Shown: in pieces, positions 11,861-22,543 of the stretch | Numbering within the stretch: the stretch's first letter is position 1 | How the letters are laid out: the number at the start of each line of letters is the position of its first letter | Assembly: GCF_022539505.1 (NCBI RefSeq) | Contig: NC_061514.1 | Location: 338,131,090 to 338,195,089 of the forward strand | Direction: 5' to 3' | DNA length: 64,000 bases | Source of the DNA: Lolium rigidum | Taxonomy: Eukaryota; Streptophyta; Magnoliopsida; Poales; Poaceae | Notes under the pieces: generated by a model | Seen by the model: the letters and a program-made list of their open reading frames with translations, nothing else | What the model was told of the DNA's origin: nothing | Database searches by the model: none | Program-made: the position numbers and the translations under genes

Positions 11861-12480
11861 CTTCTTTGTATTGAGAGGTTTCACCTCTAAATTCATGGAA
11901 AAATCTATCCCACATGTTATTAAGATTTTTTATCTATTTGTGGGCTAGCTCTTTTCATCCTATTTCCAACTCATCCTTTATCTAGGGTTAAAAAGGGAAA
12001 AAGTGTGACGTGTAGAAGTGAATATAATCTCACGGTGCGTGAGACAACACACATATGAGTACTTTTCATCAACTATGTGTTTTAGGACATGTAGCTTCTA
12101 TAAACGTTAATGATTAAAGCATGATACGTTTGTGTACTTTTGTCATCTTGTAACATGATAGCCACCATTGTTGGAGAGAGAGAGATCAAGTGAGACCATG
12201 AACCTAGATCCATTGTTCTTATAAACCTCCATCTTATCCTCTTGCATTTAGATGATTGATACACTTCTACATTTGTTTTGTTGCATTTTACTTCCAAGCA
12301 TTAAATGAATCTCCTTGTCTCTTTAACTTGTTTAGTGCGTAGATAACTAGAATTGCAACAATCTAGTTGGAGAGAGTAAATATTTTTTTCCTTCTTTTTC
12401 TCTTGCGGATCGATACCTAGACTTACACATTGCGAGGTGCTACAGTGATCTCTTGATCTTGGGGGTTATCAAGTACTTTT
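11861..12480 (+). mobile_element. unassigned LTR-like DNA
   Basis: No ORF is supported. The last 120 bases (CGATACCTAGACTTACAC ... TCTTGATCTTGGGGGTTATC) look like the 3' end of a gypsy LTR, because a primer-binding-like TTGCCGGAGAG follows at about 12490. The left boundary is not visible. Confidence 0.4.
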
Positions 12481-13990
12481 CTAGCGATGTTGCCGGAGAG
12501 CGTGGCGCTTAAGATTTTATGCGTGTTTTTGCACTAGACATTAGTTTTATTTTTAGTTTTGTATCTTGCATTAGTTTTGTTTTCAGTCTAATTGTTGCAT
12601 ATCTTGTAATCATATAAGCTTAGGGAGGTTTACTTCTTCGACTCACTTGGTTGTGATTTTCTTTACTTTACTTTCATTTTGAATTTTAGTTTTGTTTACT
12701 TAATTTAAGTTTTGAATTTACTTTTGTCATATGAAAAAACACATAAACTGTGTGTACCTAACTATGGAGGGTCTTCTTAGAACCTCTCTATGGATGAAAG
12801 ATCTATGTTAATTTCAGAATATCAAGATTCTAAAGAAGGGAAACACATATGGAGGAACTATTGGAAGTTTTGCATGATATGGCTGAAAGGTTGCTTGAAC
12901 TTCATGATAAAAATTATTGCTCCGCAATGTTATGTTAAACATTTTCGATTTCAATTTGGCTATTTCATAAAACACATCGTAGAAACCCACCATAAGATGA
13001 ATGATTCTCATTTAGGGATGAAATAAATAGAGAAACTTGTTGTTTATATGGTTTCCAATGAGATAGACTCTTTTATTGATGCAAAATCTGAAAATTGTGC
13101 TTTTACTACTAAATCAAAAGGTATAAGCTCTTTTATGCTTGAATTTGCACAAAATTTTTTAGTGATAATGCTTATGTTGTGTGCTATAAAAATATATCTC
13201 TTCTGCCCAAGAGAGTACTAACTTTTTGTAGGAGGAAAATGGTGAAAGCATAAGCGAAGAAGAGGAAAGTGATGAGGAAGAGAGTGAAGATGATGATCTC
13301 CCAAGTGAAATAATAGTGCCTATGGCATGAGTGGATAAAAATAAGGAATATGGCAAAAAAAAAAGGCTTGGTGATGCCCATGCAACCCCAAGAATAGGAA
13401 TACAATAAATAAGATATGATCCCACATAAGCTTGGGTATGTGCAGGAACCTCCACCCTTACCATCAACACATGATATGGTAACTCTAAAACTCAAAATCT
13501 ATGGTATTTTATGGAGCTTGTTATTATGATGAATCTGATAATGATATGCTTATTATTGATTTTATGGTTTCAAATAATGACTTTGATGATAATGAGGAGT
13601 ATGTTTTGGATATGCCATATGATAATGCTTTAGATGATGGTCTTATTTTGGTTGATAATCCTCCATGATTAGTAATTGTTACTAGCTTATGGGAGGATAA
13701 AACAATTAAACTTGTTGTGTGTGATGATAATATCATTCATGAGAGTACTATATCATTCTTTAGTTCTCCTATTTATACCACATAGGAGAAATATGATCAT
13801 GTAAGAAATATATGCATGGTTTGAAATTATTATATGGAAATATATACTTGTTGTACCAAGAAGGTTTTATTTTTGTGGTTTACTTGAGTTTTTAATGAAG
13901 TACCAAGTTTTACCCATTTTGGATGATAAGGTTGATAACATATGCAGAGCTACTGATTCCTACATGCTGATGTTCACGAAAAAATAGACA
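12481..13990 (+). mobile_element. degenerate gypsy-type interior with gag-like scraps
   Basis: Several short plus-strand frames look like pieces of one decayed gag-like protein. At 12790-13026 there is a piece containing KEGKHIWRNYWKF. At 13232-13330 an acidic run reads EEEESDEEESEDDD and ends at a stop. At 13528-13670 a piece is rich in Asp. No intact domain survives. The block ends shortly before the 3' end of the HsfB4 gene. Confidence 0.5.
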
Positions 13991-14292
13991 CGTTGAGCAC
14001 CTAGGTACTATTTTTTGCATCACCAACAAGCTAGAGAGCATGTCAATGCAAAGAGCAGATCAAGAATGGTGCAAGGACTTCAGCAAGCAGCAAACTACTT
14101 CATGATCGACTTGATTGGTCCTAAGAAACACTTGCTAAAGGAAAATCAAAGCCTAGCTAGCGAGCTACTCATCTCCTCATCTCTAGCGAGATCTCTATGT
14201 ACAAGCGCGTGCGATCGATCGAGATCGAGCTAGCTAAGGTAGCCGGCACTGGCACCCTGGACGGCGACGGCACCAGCACCGCCTCAGGCGCC

Positions 14293-16150
14293 CTAGACCT
14301 CGCGTCCCATGTCATGGACGACGGCGTCGCCGCGCTCTTCCTGGTGCGCCCGCTTCTTCTTGCCGTGGTGCAGCGCCACGCCGAACAGCTTCACCGTGTC
14401 CCCGTCATCTTCCCTCGCCGCCGGGGAGTCCGGTCGGTCAAGGTCCAGCTCCAGCAGCCTGCATGAGTTAGACGCTGCGCCAGCGCCAGGGAGTAGCATG
14501 TGCCGCTGCGAAGCTGCCGCCGACAACGAGGGGCTCGTGACGGGAGCCACGTGGTTCTGCAGGAAGTAGATGATGTCGTTGTAAAGCTTTTTCATGTGCG
14601 CCAGCTCCGACAGCAGCAGCGAGTTGCGCCGCCTCAGTTCACGGTTGTCCTCCGACAGCGCCGCCATGAAGTCCCCGCCACCGCCAACATTGCTGCTAAC
14701 GCCGCCGTGGGCCGTGGCGGCGGTGGCGGCCGGCTCTTCTTGGAAGTGCTGGTGGTACAGCACCGGCTGGTGGTGGTGACGATGAGTAGCCGGAGGCGGC
14801 GGCGGCGAGAAGGTGTTGCCGAGGTGGTAGTGATGGTGGTGGTAGGCAGCATTGTGCGGCACCAGCGGCTGCGGAGGTGGCTGCGACGACTTCCTCCGGT
14901 GGATCTCGGCGAGGAGGTGTTTCGCTCCTTTCCTGAAGAACTCGTTAGCGAACTCCCATCTGTCGGCCACTATCTTCCTGAAACCCTGCAACAAACAAAA
15001 ATTTCCAGATGAACAAACAAAAAACTCCTAAGCTAGTAAATTAACAATCAATGCTTCAAAATCGAGTGATGGTTGGTAGCTGAATGTTCAGTGTTGCTGT
15101 TCTACTATGAAGTCATGTCATGCACTGTGTCAACGTATTGCATTGCAGTGTATGTACATTGACCATGTATATATCTCATGTGTGCATAGTGTCAATCTTC
15201 TACCAATGATTGGTAGATGGGAGTGGAGACTGTATGCTGAGATGTATATATATGTAGTAATGCTTCAAACGAACAAACAAACAATCCAAACCCTCACTTA
15301 TTATCTTGTCATGAAACTGATTACAAATTAATGTAGTACCGGAGCCATCTTCTACTTTGCATATATGGCAGTCAAAAGAAACACAGCATAAAAACTAAAA
15401 AGTGGGGAACAAGTTTAAATCCCATTCAACAAAAGAACAGTGGCAGATTAATGCGCATATGATCAGCTGGCTTGTCCCAAACTAGGAAACAAGAAATTAG
15501 GATTCTAGTTGGAAGGTCACACTCACACCTGTATAGTAGCTTTACAAGTTTCCATGCACATCGCAAACAAAATCTTATAAAAACAAGAAACTTTTGCAAA
15601 CACCTAGCTGGTCACATTCTAGGAAACAAAATATTTATACCAACGGAACAAATATTTGAATTGAAGGCCATGCAAATCTGCTTTGACCAAAGTACCAAAC
15701 CACAAAAGAACTTGCAAGGAACACAAGCAACATATGCATCATGGACACATGCTGCATCAGGCTCGCTTACAGACCCTAATTGACTGACTAGAAGGAAATC
15801 CAAAAAAAAAAAAGCAACTTGCTAGAAGATTACACACATGATATATAATAGATGTGGATGCATGTACATACATAGGTGTTGAGCTGCCGGACGAAGCTGG
15901 AGAAGTTGTTGTGCTTGAAGTAGTTAGGGAGGAGGTCCCTGGCGAACTCGGGCGGCCTCCAGACGACGAAGGTGGCGTCGTCCTCCCCCCACGACACGAT
16001 GTGGTCGGTGCAGGGGTCGTCCACCAGCTGGTACGTCTTGGTCAGGAACGGCGCCGGCACCGGCTTCCCACCGCCACCATGTGCCGCGGCCGCCGAGCTC
16101 ATCTCCATGGACACCACCATCTCCCCGCACCTCTCCACAAGAAAAGCCAT
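14293..16150 (-). CDS. HSFB4B: heat stress transcription factor, class B4 (two exons, 323 aa)
   Basis: Exon 1 is 16150-15872 and exon 2 is 14985-14293. The 886-bp intron (15871-14986) starts GTATGT, ends TTGCAG, and sits in phase 0 inside the DNA-binding domain after QLNTY, the conserved Hsf intron site. The winged-helix domain covers residues 30-125, including [20 protein letters not shown] and, after splicing, [21 protein letters not shown] heptad HR-A/B region lies at about residues 200-240 ([20 protein letters not shown]). Class B is shown by the absence of the 21-residue HR-A/B insert and by the C-terminal LFGV repressor tetrapeptide followed by a GKKKR nuclear localisation signal. The protein should bind heat shock elements as a trimer in the nucleus and act mainly as a repressor. 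The start [13 protein letters not shown] matches my memory of rice HsfB4b. Confidence 0.95.
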
Positions 16151-16179
16151 GGCCTTGTGCTTCTAGCTAGCTCAAGGAG

Positions 16180-16450
16180 TCAAGGTGGGTGGAGAGGAAG
16201 GAGCAGCAATATAAGCTAAGGCAGGAGGAGCAGGGAGAGAGAGAGAGTGAGCGAGAGGAGGGAGAAAGGCTGCCTCTCTTTAGCTATATCTCCAGTCTCA
16301 CTGTCTCGCACTCACACACATAAACACACACATGAGTCATGCCACGCCCCCACGAACGCCTCCAAATATTCTCGTGTGGGTCACGCACGCAGCAGCTGCT
16401 GCTGCCTGGACCGGCCTCTTTCTCTATTTCTCTCTCTAGGCTAGAACTAG
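16180..16450 (-). promoter_or_regulatory. pyrimidine-rich leader/promoter of the Hsf gene
   Basis: The DNA immediately upstream of the Hsf start codon is strongly strand-asymmetric. It contains a GA run at 16233-16260 and CT/CA-rich stretches at 16290-16440 on the plus strand. AT-rich words that could serve as TATA elements on the minus strand occur near 16209 and 16282. Such GA/CT leaders are common in grass transcription factor genes. No heat shock element could be asserted by eye. Confidence 0.35.
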
Positions 16451-16811
16451 ATCAGGAGAGCCCCCTCTCTATCTCATCATTATATATGCGTATGCATGGA
16501 TATCCGTGCACGAGCAGTGCTGTGTACGTGGGTGTGCTTCAGAGAGTTCAAAGTGATGTTGGAAAGGAGAAGGAAGGATCGATATTATAAAAGCATATTT
16601 ATGCAGGTTTGTTATATTCCTAATGTGCTTCATGTTATATTAATCATTGTGGACCAGCTTTGGAAGAATCGTCCAAAGACAATGAGACTGATCAGATCTC
16701 TCCAGAATTATATATGGCTGTATCCTGTAGAGTATAGACACATATTCTGGTAACACTTCTAGTTTCCTCCTAAAATATAATGCAAATTTTTTTAGGGTTC
16801 TTCGATACCGC

Positions 16812-19130
16812 CTTTCTTCGCCAGAAGGAACCACGATTATATACATAGGCTAACGCAAGATGCACTTCTGGTTGTAGAACTTTTCCTGCCAATTTGATCC
16901 ACGAGGTGTGGGCCGTCCAGATTGAAAAACAAAGGAATATGAAAAATACATGATTATAGTGGGGCATGTCTACCTAATTTAAACAAGATTGTGTTTACCC
17001 AAAGCCTATTAGGTTCTATCACAACAAAAACAAAGAATTTCCCAAGAGTTTCAACAGATGGAAATTTTCCTATGAAATATAGGGTATGCGATCCTTAGAA
17101 AAAATTATAGGACGATTCGGTGGTAACAATCAAGCAACCCAAGTAGAAAAACTTCCTAGGGATTCTAACTATAAAAGGATTTTGTATTGATCACACTAAT
17201 TGATTGCAGAACGAGGAAAACAAAAGATGCTTTTACAAAAGGTTCAAGTGGGTGAAAAATTCCAGGGCAATGTAATGAAACGGAATCCTTTATAAAACAC
17301 ATGTAGGATTTAACCCTACAAATCAACCAACTCATTTTTAAAACATTCTGACAACTCTAAATCTCCAAAATTCTTAAGAAAATACTTCGAGTCAAATAGG
17401 CCATAGCTAGGATTGGAGAACTATAAGAATTAGCATCACATGGTATTTGACACATTAAAGCAAAAAAAAAATCGTAGCACGTCATTTAGTGAATAGATAT
17501 TTTTCTTCTACATTGAGAGCAAATGAACCCTTGGAAAAAATAAGGAAATGTCACTAGTAGAAACAAGGGCTTTGGTTTTTTGCCCCAAAGAGCTTTTGCA
17601 CCGAATTTGGCACGAACCGGTGCTAAAAGGGATCATTAGCACCGGTTCGTGCGGTCCAGCCGTTCGAGGGACCTTTAGCACCGGTTCCTGTTACGAACCG
17701 GTGCAAATAAGCTATCTTTAGCACCGGTTCACGCACCTACACCCCCCCCCCCCCCCCCCCCCCCGTGGATCGCCTTTTTTAACACTGTAAAATAGAAAAG
17801 AAAATGATAGAAAATTCAAAAAATAAAATCTCTTGAGATTCCTATATGTTACGCAACCTACTATTAGGGAAAATTAAGAAATTTCAATTTCAATTTTTTT
17901 TGCAACAAAAGTTTGAAAAATGGTAAAACCGCATTAACTTTTGCATACGACGTCGGAGAAAAACGTATAATATATCAAAATCATCGTGGGAAAAAACATC
18001 CCAATTCACCCGGGTTTACCCGGTTAGCCAATTTTTAGATTCTCAAAATTCCAAATTAAAATATGAAAGCAGAAAGATTTTAGTTTTTTCTAGAAATTTA
18101 GGATTTTATATATTTTTTTATTTTTCAAAATTAAAATTTATTTATTGAAGATTATTATTATATAATTACTTTTGTTTATTAAAAGAATTATTTCAAATTC
18201 GAACAATAAAGAAATATGACATCGACCGATATGTTAATAGGATTGATATGATATTAATATCACATACATGCGCGCGAAGCACTTGGATGCGGAATGGAAA
18301 GGAACTTGGAAGTTAAGCGTGCTAGTGCTAGAGTAGTGGGAGGATGGGGGTGACCGAGCGGGAAGTCTGAGCACGAGTAAGTAATTAGACTAGAGATAAT
18401 GGTAGTTAGAGACTAAATTTGTGAAATAACTAAAATATTAGAAATTCTAAAAAAAGAAAAAAAGGAGGGAGTGAAAAATAATTTGAATTTTTTTTACGGT
18501 AGCAGGGTTCTACCGCGGCAGCGTTTTGGGACATTTTCCTGCCGCGGCAGACCCGAAGGGCCTTTTGCACCGGATTGTTTGCACCTGTTCACAATCCGGT
18601 GCATATGGCCCTAATGAACCGGTGCAAAAGGGCCCGTTTCCACTAGTGTGCAATGAAAAGTAATCCTTCATAAAAACTCCTTAAGGATCAAATACTAAAA
18701 TTTATTCTAGAGGACTATAATTCTCCAAAATTCTTGAGAAAATCCTTTCGTCATAGGATTTGAAAACTATAAAAATAAGCATCAAATGGTATTTGACACA
18801 TTAAAGAAAAAATAATGAAACTGTAGAAAGACATTTTAGAGAATATAAATTTATCTTCGACATTGAGTGCAAATGAAGCCTTAGGGAAAAATTCTCTATT
18901 AATCGAACAACCTATGTACGAGATATTTCGAGGAAATTAAACCCCCCCAAAAATGAAGTAATCAAAAATGACCTTCATAGAGTTAATTATCCAGGATTTT
19001 AGCCAATAATTATGATTTTAGAAATCATATAAAATGTATATCCTGCCACAAAGGAGCGATGAAGCACCGGAAGGATAAGCAGAATTTTCTTTACAAGAGG
19101 ATGGATAAGTGCATGAGATGCACCAGAAAC
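16812..19130. repeat. tandem duplication, copy 1 (contains a CACTA element)
   Basis: Copy 1 starts CCGCCTTTCTTCGCCAGAAG and ends GCATGAGATGCACCAGAAAC. Without the 1.1-kb insertion it is about 1.22 kb and matches copy 2 along its whole length with scattered substitutions. Inside each copy a block of about 250 bp occurs twice in diverged form, marked by TGGTATTTGACACATTAAAG and by CAAATGAACCCTTGG. No protein is supported. The block begins about 660 bp upstream of the Hsf start codon. Confidence 0.85.
17552..18648. mobile_element. non-autonomous CACTA (En/Spm) element, 1097 bp
   Basis: The left end reads CACTAGTAGAAACAAGGGC; the right end, read inward on the other strand, is CACTAGTGGAAACGGGCCC. 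Inside both ends lie the subterminal repeats typical of grass CACTA elements: GCACCGGTTCGTG, GAACCGGTGC and TCCGGTGC in several copies. The target duplication is TGT on the left (17549-17551) and TGC on the right (18649-18651). The uninterrupted site AAGGAAATGTAATGAAAAGG survives in copy 2 at 19891-19910, so the ends are certain. There is no transposase, so it must have been moved in trans. A run of 23 C bases lies at 17742-17764. Confidence 0.93.
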
Positions 19131-20355
19131 CACCTTTCTTCACCAGAAGGAACCACGAAAACATAAGCGCCATGGCCAAGGTATACAAAGACTAGTGTGA
19201 CATGCTCTTCTGGTTGTAGAATTTTTCATGCCAATTTGATCCATGAGGTTTGGGCCTACCAGATTGAAAACCAAAGAAATATGAAAAATACAGGATTGCA
19301 GTAGCATGTCTACCTAATTTAAACAAGATTGTGTTTACCCAAAGCCTATTAGGTTCTATCACAACAAAAACAATGAATTTTCCCAAGAGTTTCAATAGAC
19401 GGAAATTTTCCTATGAAATATAGTGTATGGGATCCTTAGAAAAAAAATTATAGGACGATTCGGTGCTAGCAATAAATAATCCAAGTAGAAAAACTTCCTA
19501 AGGATTCTAACTATAAAAGGATTTTTTTTATCACACTAATTGATTGCAACACGAGGAAAACAAAAGATGCTTTTACAAAAGGTTTAAGTGTGTGGAATTT
19601 TCCTGGGAAATGTAATGAAAATGAATCCTTCATAAAACTCATGTAGGATTCAACCCTACAAGTCAATGAACTCACTTTCAAAACATTCTGACAACTCTAA
19701 ATCTCCCATATATTTTTTAAGAAAATATTGAATCAAATAGGCCATAGCTAGGATTGGAAAACTATACGAATTATCATCACATAGTATTTGACACATTAAA
19801 GAAAAAAATTAAGGAAATCATAGCAAGTCATTTTAGTGAATAGAGATTTTCTATTCGACATTGAGAGCAAATGAACCCTTGGAAAATATAAGGAAATGTA
19901 ATGAAAAGGAATCCTTCATAAAAACTCCTTTAGGATTAAATCCTAAAATTCATTCTAGAGGAATCTAATTCTCCAAAATTCTTAAGAAAATCCTTTGGTC
20001 ATAGGATTAAAAAAATACAGATTAGCATCAAATGGTATTTGACACACTGAAGAGAAGACATTTTAGTGAATACAAATTTATCTTCGACATTGAGTGCAAA
20101 TGAACCCTTAGGAAAAAATCTCTATTAATAGAACGACGTACGAGATATTTCAAAGAAATTAAACCCTCCAAAAAGGAAGGAATCAAAAGGACCTCCGTGG
20201 AGTTAATTATCCAGGATTCTGGCCAGTAATTATGGTTTTAGAAATCGTATGAAAAAGTATATCCTGGCACAAAGGAGCGGGGAAGCACCGGAAGGATATG
20301 TAGAATTTTCTTTAGCAGAGGATGGATAAGTGCATGAGATGCACAGAAACCAGAG
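19131..20355. repeat. tandem duplication, copy 2 (empty CACTA site)
   Basis: It starts CCACCTTTCTTCACCAGAAG directly after copy 1 and ends GCATGAGATGCACAGAAACC. It follows copy 1 in order throughout, and TGT at 19897-19899 is the unoccupied target of the CACTA element found in copy 1. No gene is supported. Confidence 0.85.
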
Positions 20356-20934
20356 TAAATGGGCATTAAACCCATCACCCGTTCAACGGATAGCTCCAAA
20401 ATGAAAGTCTCCGTTGGATGTACGGGCGACGACGGATGTGATCACACGATGGAACAGGAGAACATTTTGCAATAAAGGTCGATACACGTCATATCCATCC
20501 ATGGGTGGAGGCAGGCTGATCATCAAACAAATAATATATTAGTAAAAAGTGAGAGAGAAAAGTAAGATCTCTCTGCTGCGATGCAAGAGGCTGGAGGAGA
20601 TGGAAAAAGAAGAGAAGAGAAGAGGGATTGTACTGCACGGCCGGCCGGTATCCTCGTGGTATTTAGTGACCAAATTGTTCTTCTTCTCCCTCTCTCCAGC
20701 TGCACCAGTGCCCCATGCACACCACTGCAGGCAGCAGACATGTACACATGTCTAGTTGCGAAACAGCCAAAGATACTTTCCCTGCCCTGTGCATGGTGAC
20801 CGGCACCTCTCAAGGCAGGCCCGTGACTTGCATCCCACAGCAAAGAAAAATGCAGAGAGAGAGAGAGAGAGAGGAGTAAATATACATGCAGGTGACTGGT
20901 GAGAGAGTAGTAACAATGGCGATATCTGATCTCA
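20356..20934. other. no gene seen; GA microsatellite
   Basis: Unique-looking DNA without a supported gene. It holds a purine-rich stretch at 20595-20630 and a GA repeat at 20853-20874. It is the left flank of the Harbinger-like insertion and continues at 22544. Confidence 0.5.
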
Positions 20935-22543
20935 GGGCATCTCCAACGGGGCGACCCATCCCGCGCCCGCGCGTCCGGATGGGTCGATCCGGACAAAAAC
21001 CCGGCCCAACGCGGGGACGCACCGCAAAAGCGGACGGCCGCGGCGTCCGGAACGACGCAAACCCGGCCCAAATCCGGGCCGGGTTTGCGTGGCCGCGGAT
21101 GGCACGCGGCGTCCTCGCGTGTCCGCCCGTCCGCGTGGCTGGCCCACTCGTCGGTGCCCCGGTCCTATTAAATGTGGATCGGGGAAGTGGACTGTCCCTA
21201 TCCGGTCCCCACTTTCCACTCCGGCCGCACGCGCGAGCTCGAAGCTTCCGCGCCGCCATGGCCCCGAAGCGCGAGTTCTCGCCATCCGCCAACGACCACG
21301 AGGCCGGCGGCGGCCGGCCGGTCGCGCCGGCGCCGTTCGCCATGGGGCCGCCGGCGACGCCCGGACGCGACCGGATCTACGTCACCGTAGCGGTGGCGCG
21401 GATGTTCGGGGACGCCGGCGTCCCAATGCCGTGGGGGACGTGCACCTCCCCACGGCCGGCACCTGAGCCCGGATCGGGTTCCGGTGCCGCCCATCCCGGC
21501 GTCCGGCCGCGCCCGCTACGCCGAGATCCGGAGGCGCCGCGCTCGGCCGCCGGCGGACCTCCGGCAGGACCCCGCGTACGGCGACGCAAGTCCCAACCGG
21601 GACTTGTGGTTCGAGGTGGAGCACGATGCGCGGCGGCGCACGTGCTTCACATCCGCGACGGCGCGGCCTCGCGCGCGGCCGAGCACGGCCGCTAGGCGGG
21701 CCGGCCGCCGCCCGGCGGCCTCTACATCGGCGAGCCCGCGCCCGGCCCCGGCCCCGGCCGCGGCCGCAGCCCCGGGAGGAGGAGAACGACCGGAGCCGCA
21801 GGGCGGCGCTCGCGGCGTCCCGCGAGCAGCGGGACCTCGACGAGCCGGCCAAATGGCCGCTCCTCGCCGAGACGCCGCGCACCTCCGCGCCGGAGGAGGC
21901 GGCCGAGAAGGCCCGGGAGGACGCCCGGGCGGACGCGTGGGCCTTCCTCCAGCCGGCGCGCTCGGCGGAGGAGGAGCGCCCGGCCACGCAGGGCGGAGGA
22001 GCGGCTCCGACGAGGAGTCCGCGCGGAGGGCACGGCCGCGCGAGGCCGGCGAGCCCGCCGAACGCGCACTCCGCCCGGGAAAGGGCGCGGTGGGACCCCC
22101 GGCCGGAGTCCCGGTGCCCTCCGGCGTGTCGAGCCGGAACAGCGCGTCGCCGCCGGGCGGCGTCGTCGTCATCGACGCCGACGATGACGAGTACTACCGG
22201 GGGTAGTACTGCCGGCGGCCACCGCGAGCTCGCAAACCCTGGCTAGGGTTTGCTTTTTTTTTAGTTTAAAGCCATATATGGCTTTCTTTTGTGTAAAATT
22301 TGCCCAAAATAGGGCTAAGTTTAATGACCAACTAGTTTAAATTTATGTTTTGTTCTTTTCCTTTTTAATTTTCATTTCTGTTTTATTTTATTACCAATGC
22401 GCTGCGTCCGCGCGTTGGGCGCAGCGTGCGACCCAAACGGACACGCGGACGCGGGCCGCTGTCCGGGTGTCCGTTCGGCCACGCAAACGGCCCAAAACGG
22501 ACGGCCCAGCGCGTCCGTTTGGGTCGCGCGGTTGGAGATGCCC
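20935..22543. mobile_element. Harbinger-like element carrying a GC-rich ORF, 1609 bp
   Basis: The left terminus GGGCATCTCCAACGGGGCGA and the right terminus read on the other strand, GGGCATCTCCAACCGCGCGA, form a terminal inverted repeat with two mismatches in the first 20 bases. A TCA trinucleotide flanks both sides (20932-20934 and 22544-22546). It fits a 3-bp Harbinger-type duplication, though the usual target is TWA. The subterminal sequence is rich in CGTCCG and CAAACG words. No transposase is encoded. The interior is very GC-rich (21000-22210) and ends in an AT-rich stretch, unlike the AT-rich surroundings. Confidence 0.82.
21258..22206 (+). pseudogene. captured or element-specific proline/arginine-rich ORF, frameshifted
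   Basis: A start ATG at 21258 opens MAPKREFSPSANDHEAGGG. The likely continuation is in a different frame from 21484 on, containing ARYAEIRRRRARPPADLRQ and FEVEHDARRRTCFT, and ends VVVIDADDDEYYRG before a stop at 22206. At least one indel near 21440-21490 therefore separates the two halves. The composition is extreme in Ala, Arg, Gly and Pro. I recognise no domain; the acidic tail is the only feature of note. Its place between inverted repeats suggests a gene piece carried by the transposon. Confidence 0.5.

Noticed and set aside
14500..15012. 170-codon plus-strand frame across the Hsf exon 2
   Set aside because: It is the mirror of the GC-rich Hsf coding exon, whose minus-strand frame has clear domains and a phase-correct intron.
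21382..22246. Several long overlapping GC-rich frames on both strands in the Harbinger-like element
   Set aside because: High GC removes stop codons in all frames. Only the plus-strand set beginning at 21258 has a sensible start and an acidic tail; the rest are shadows.
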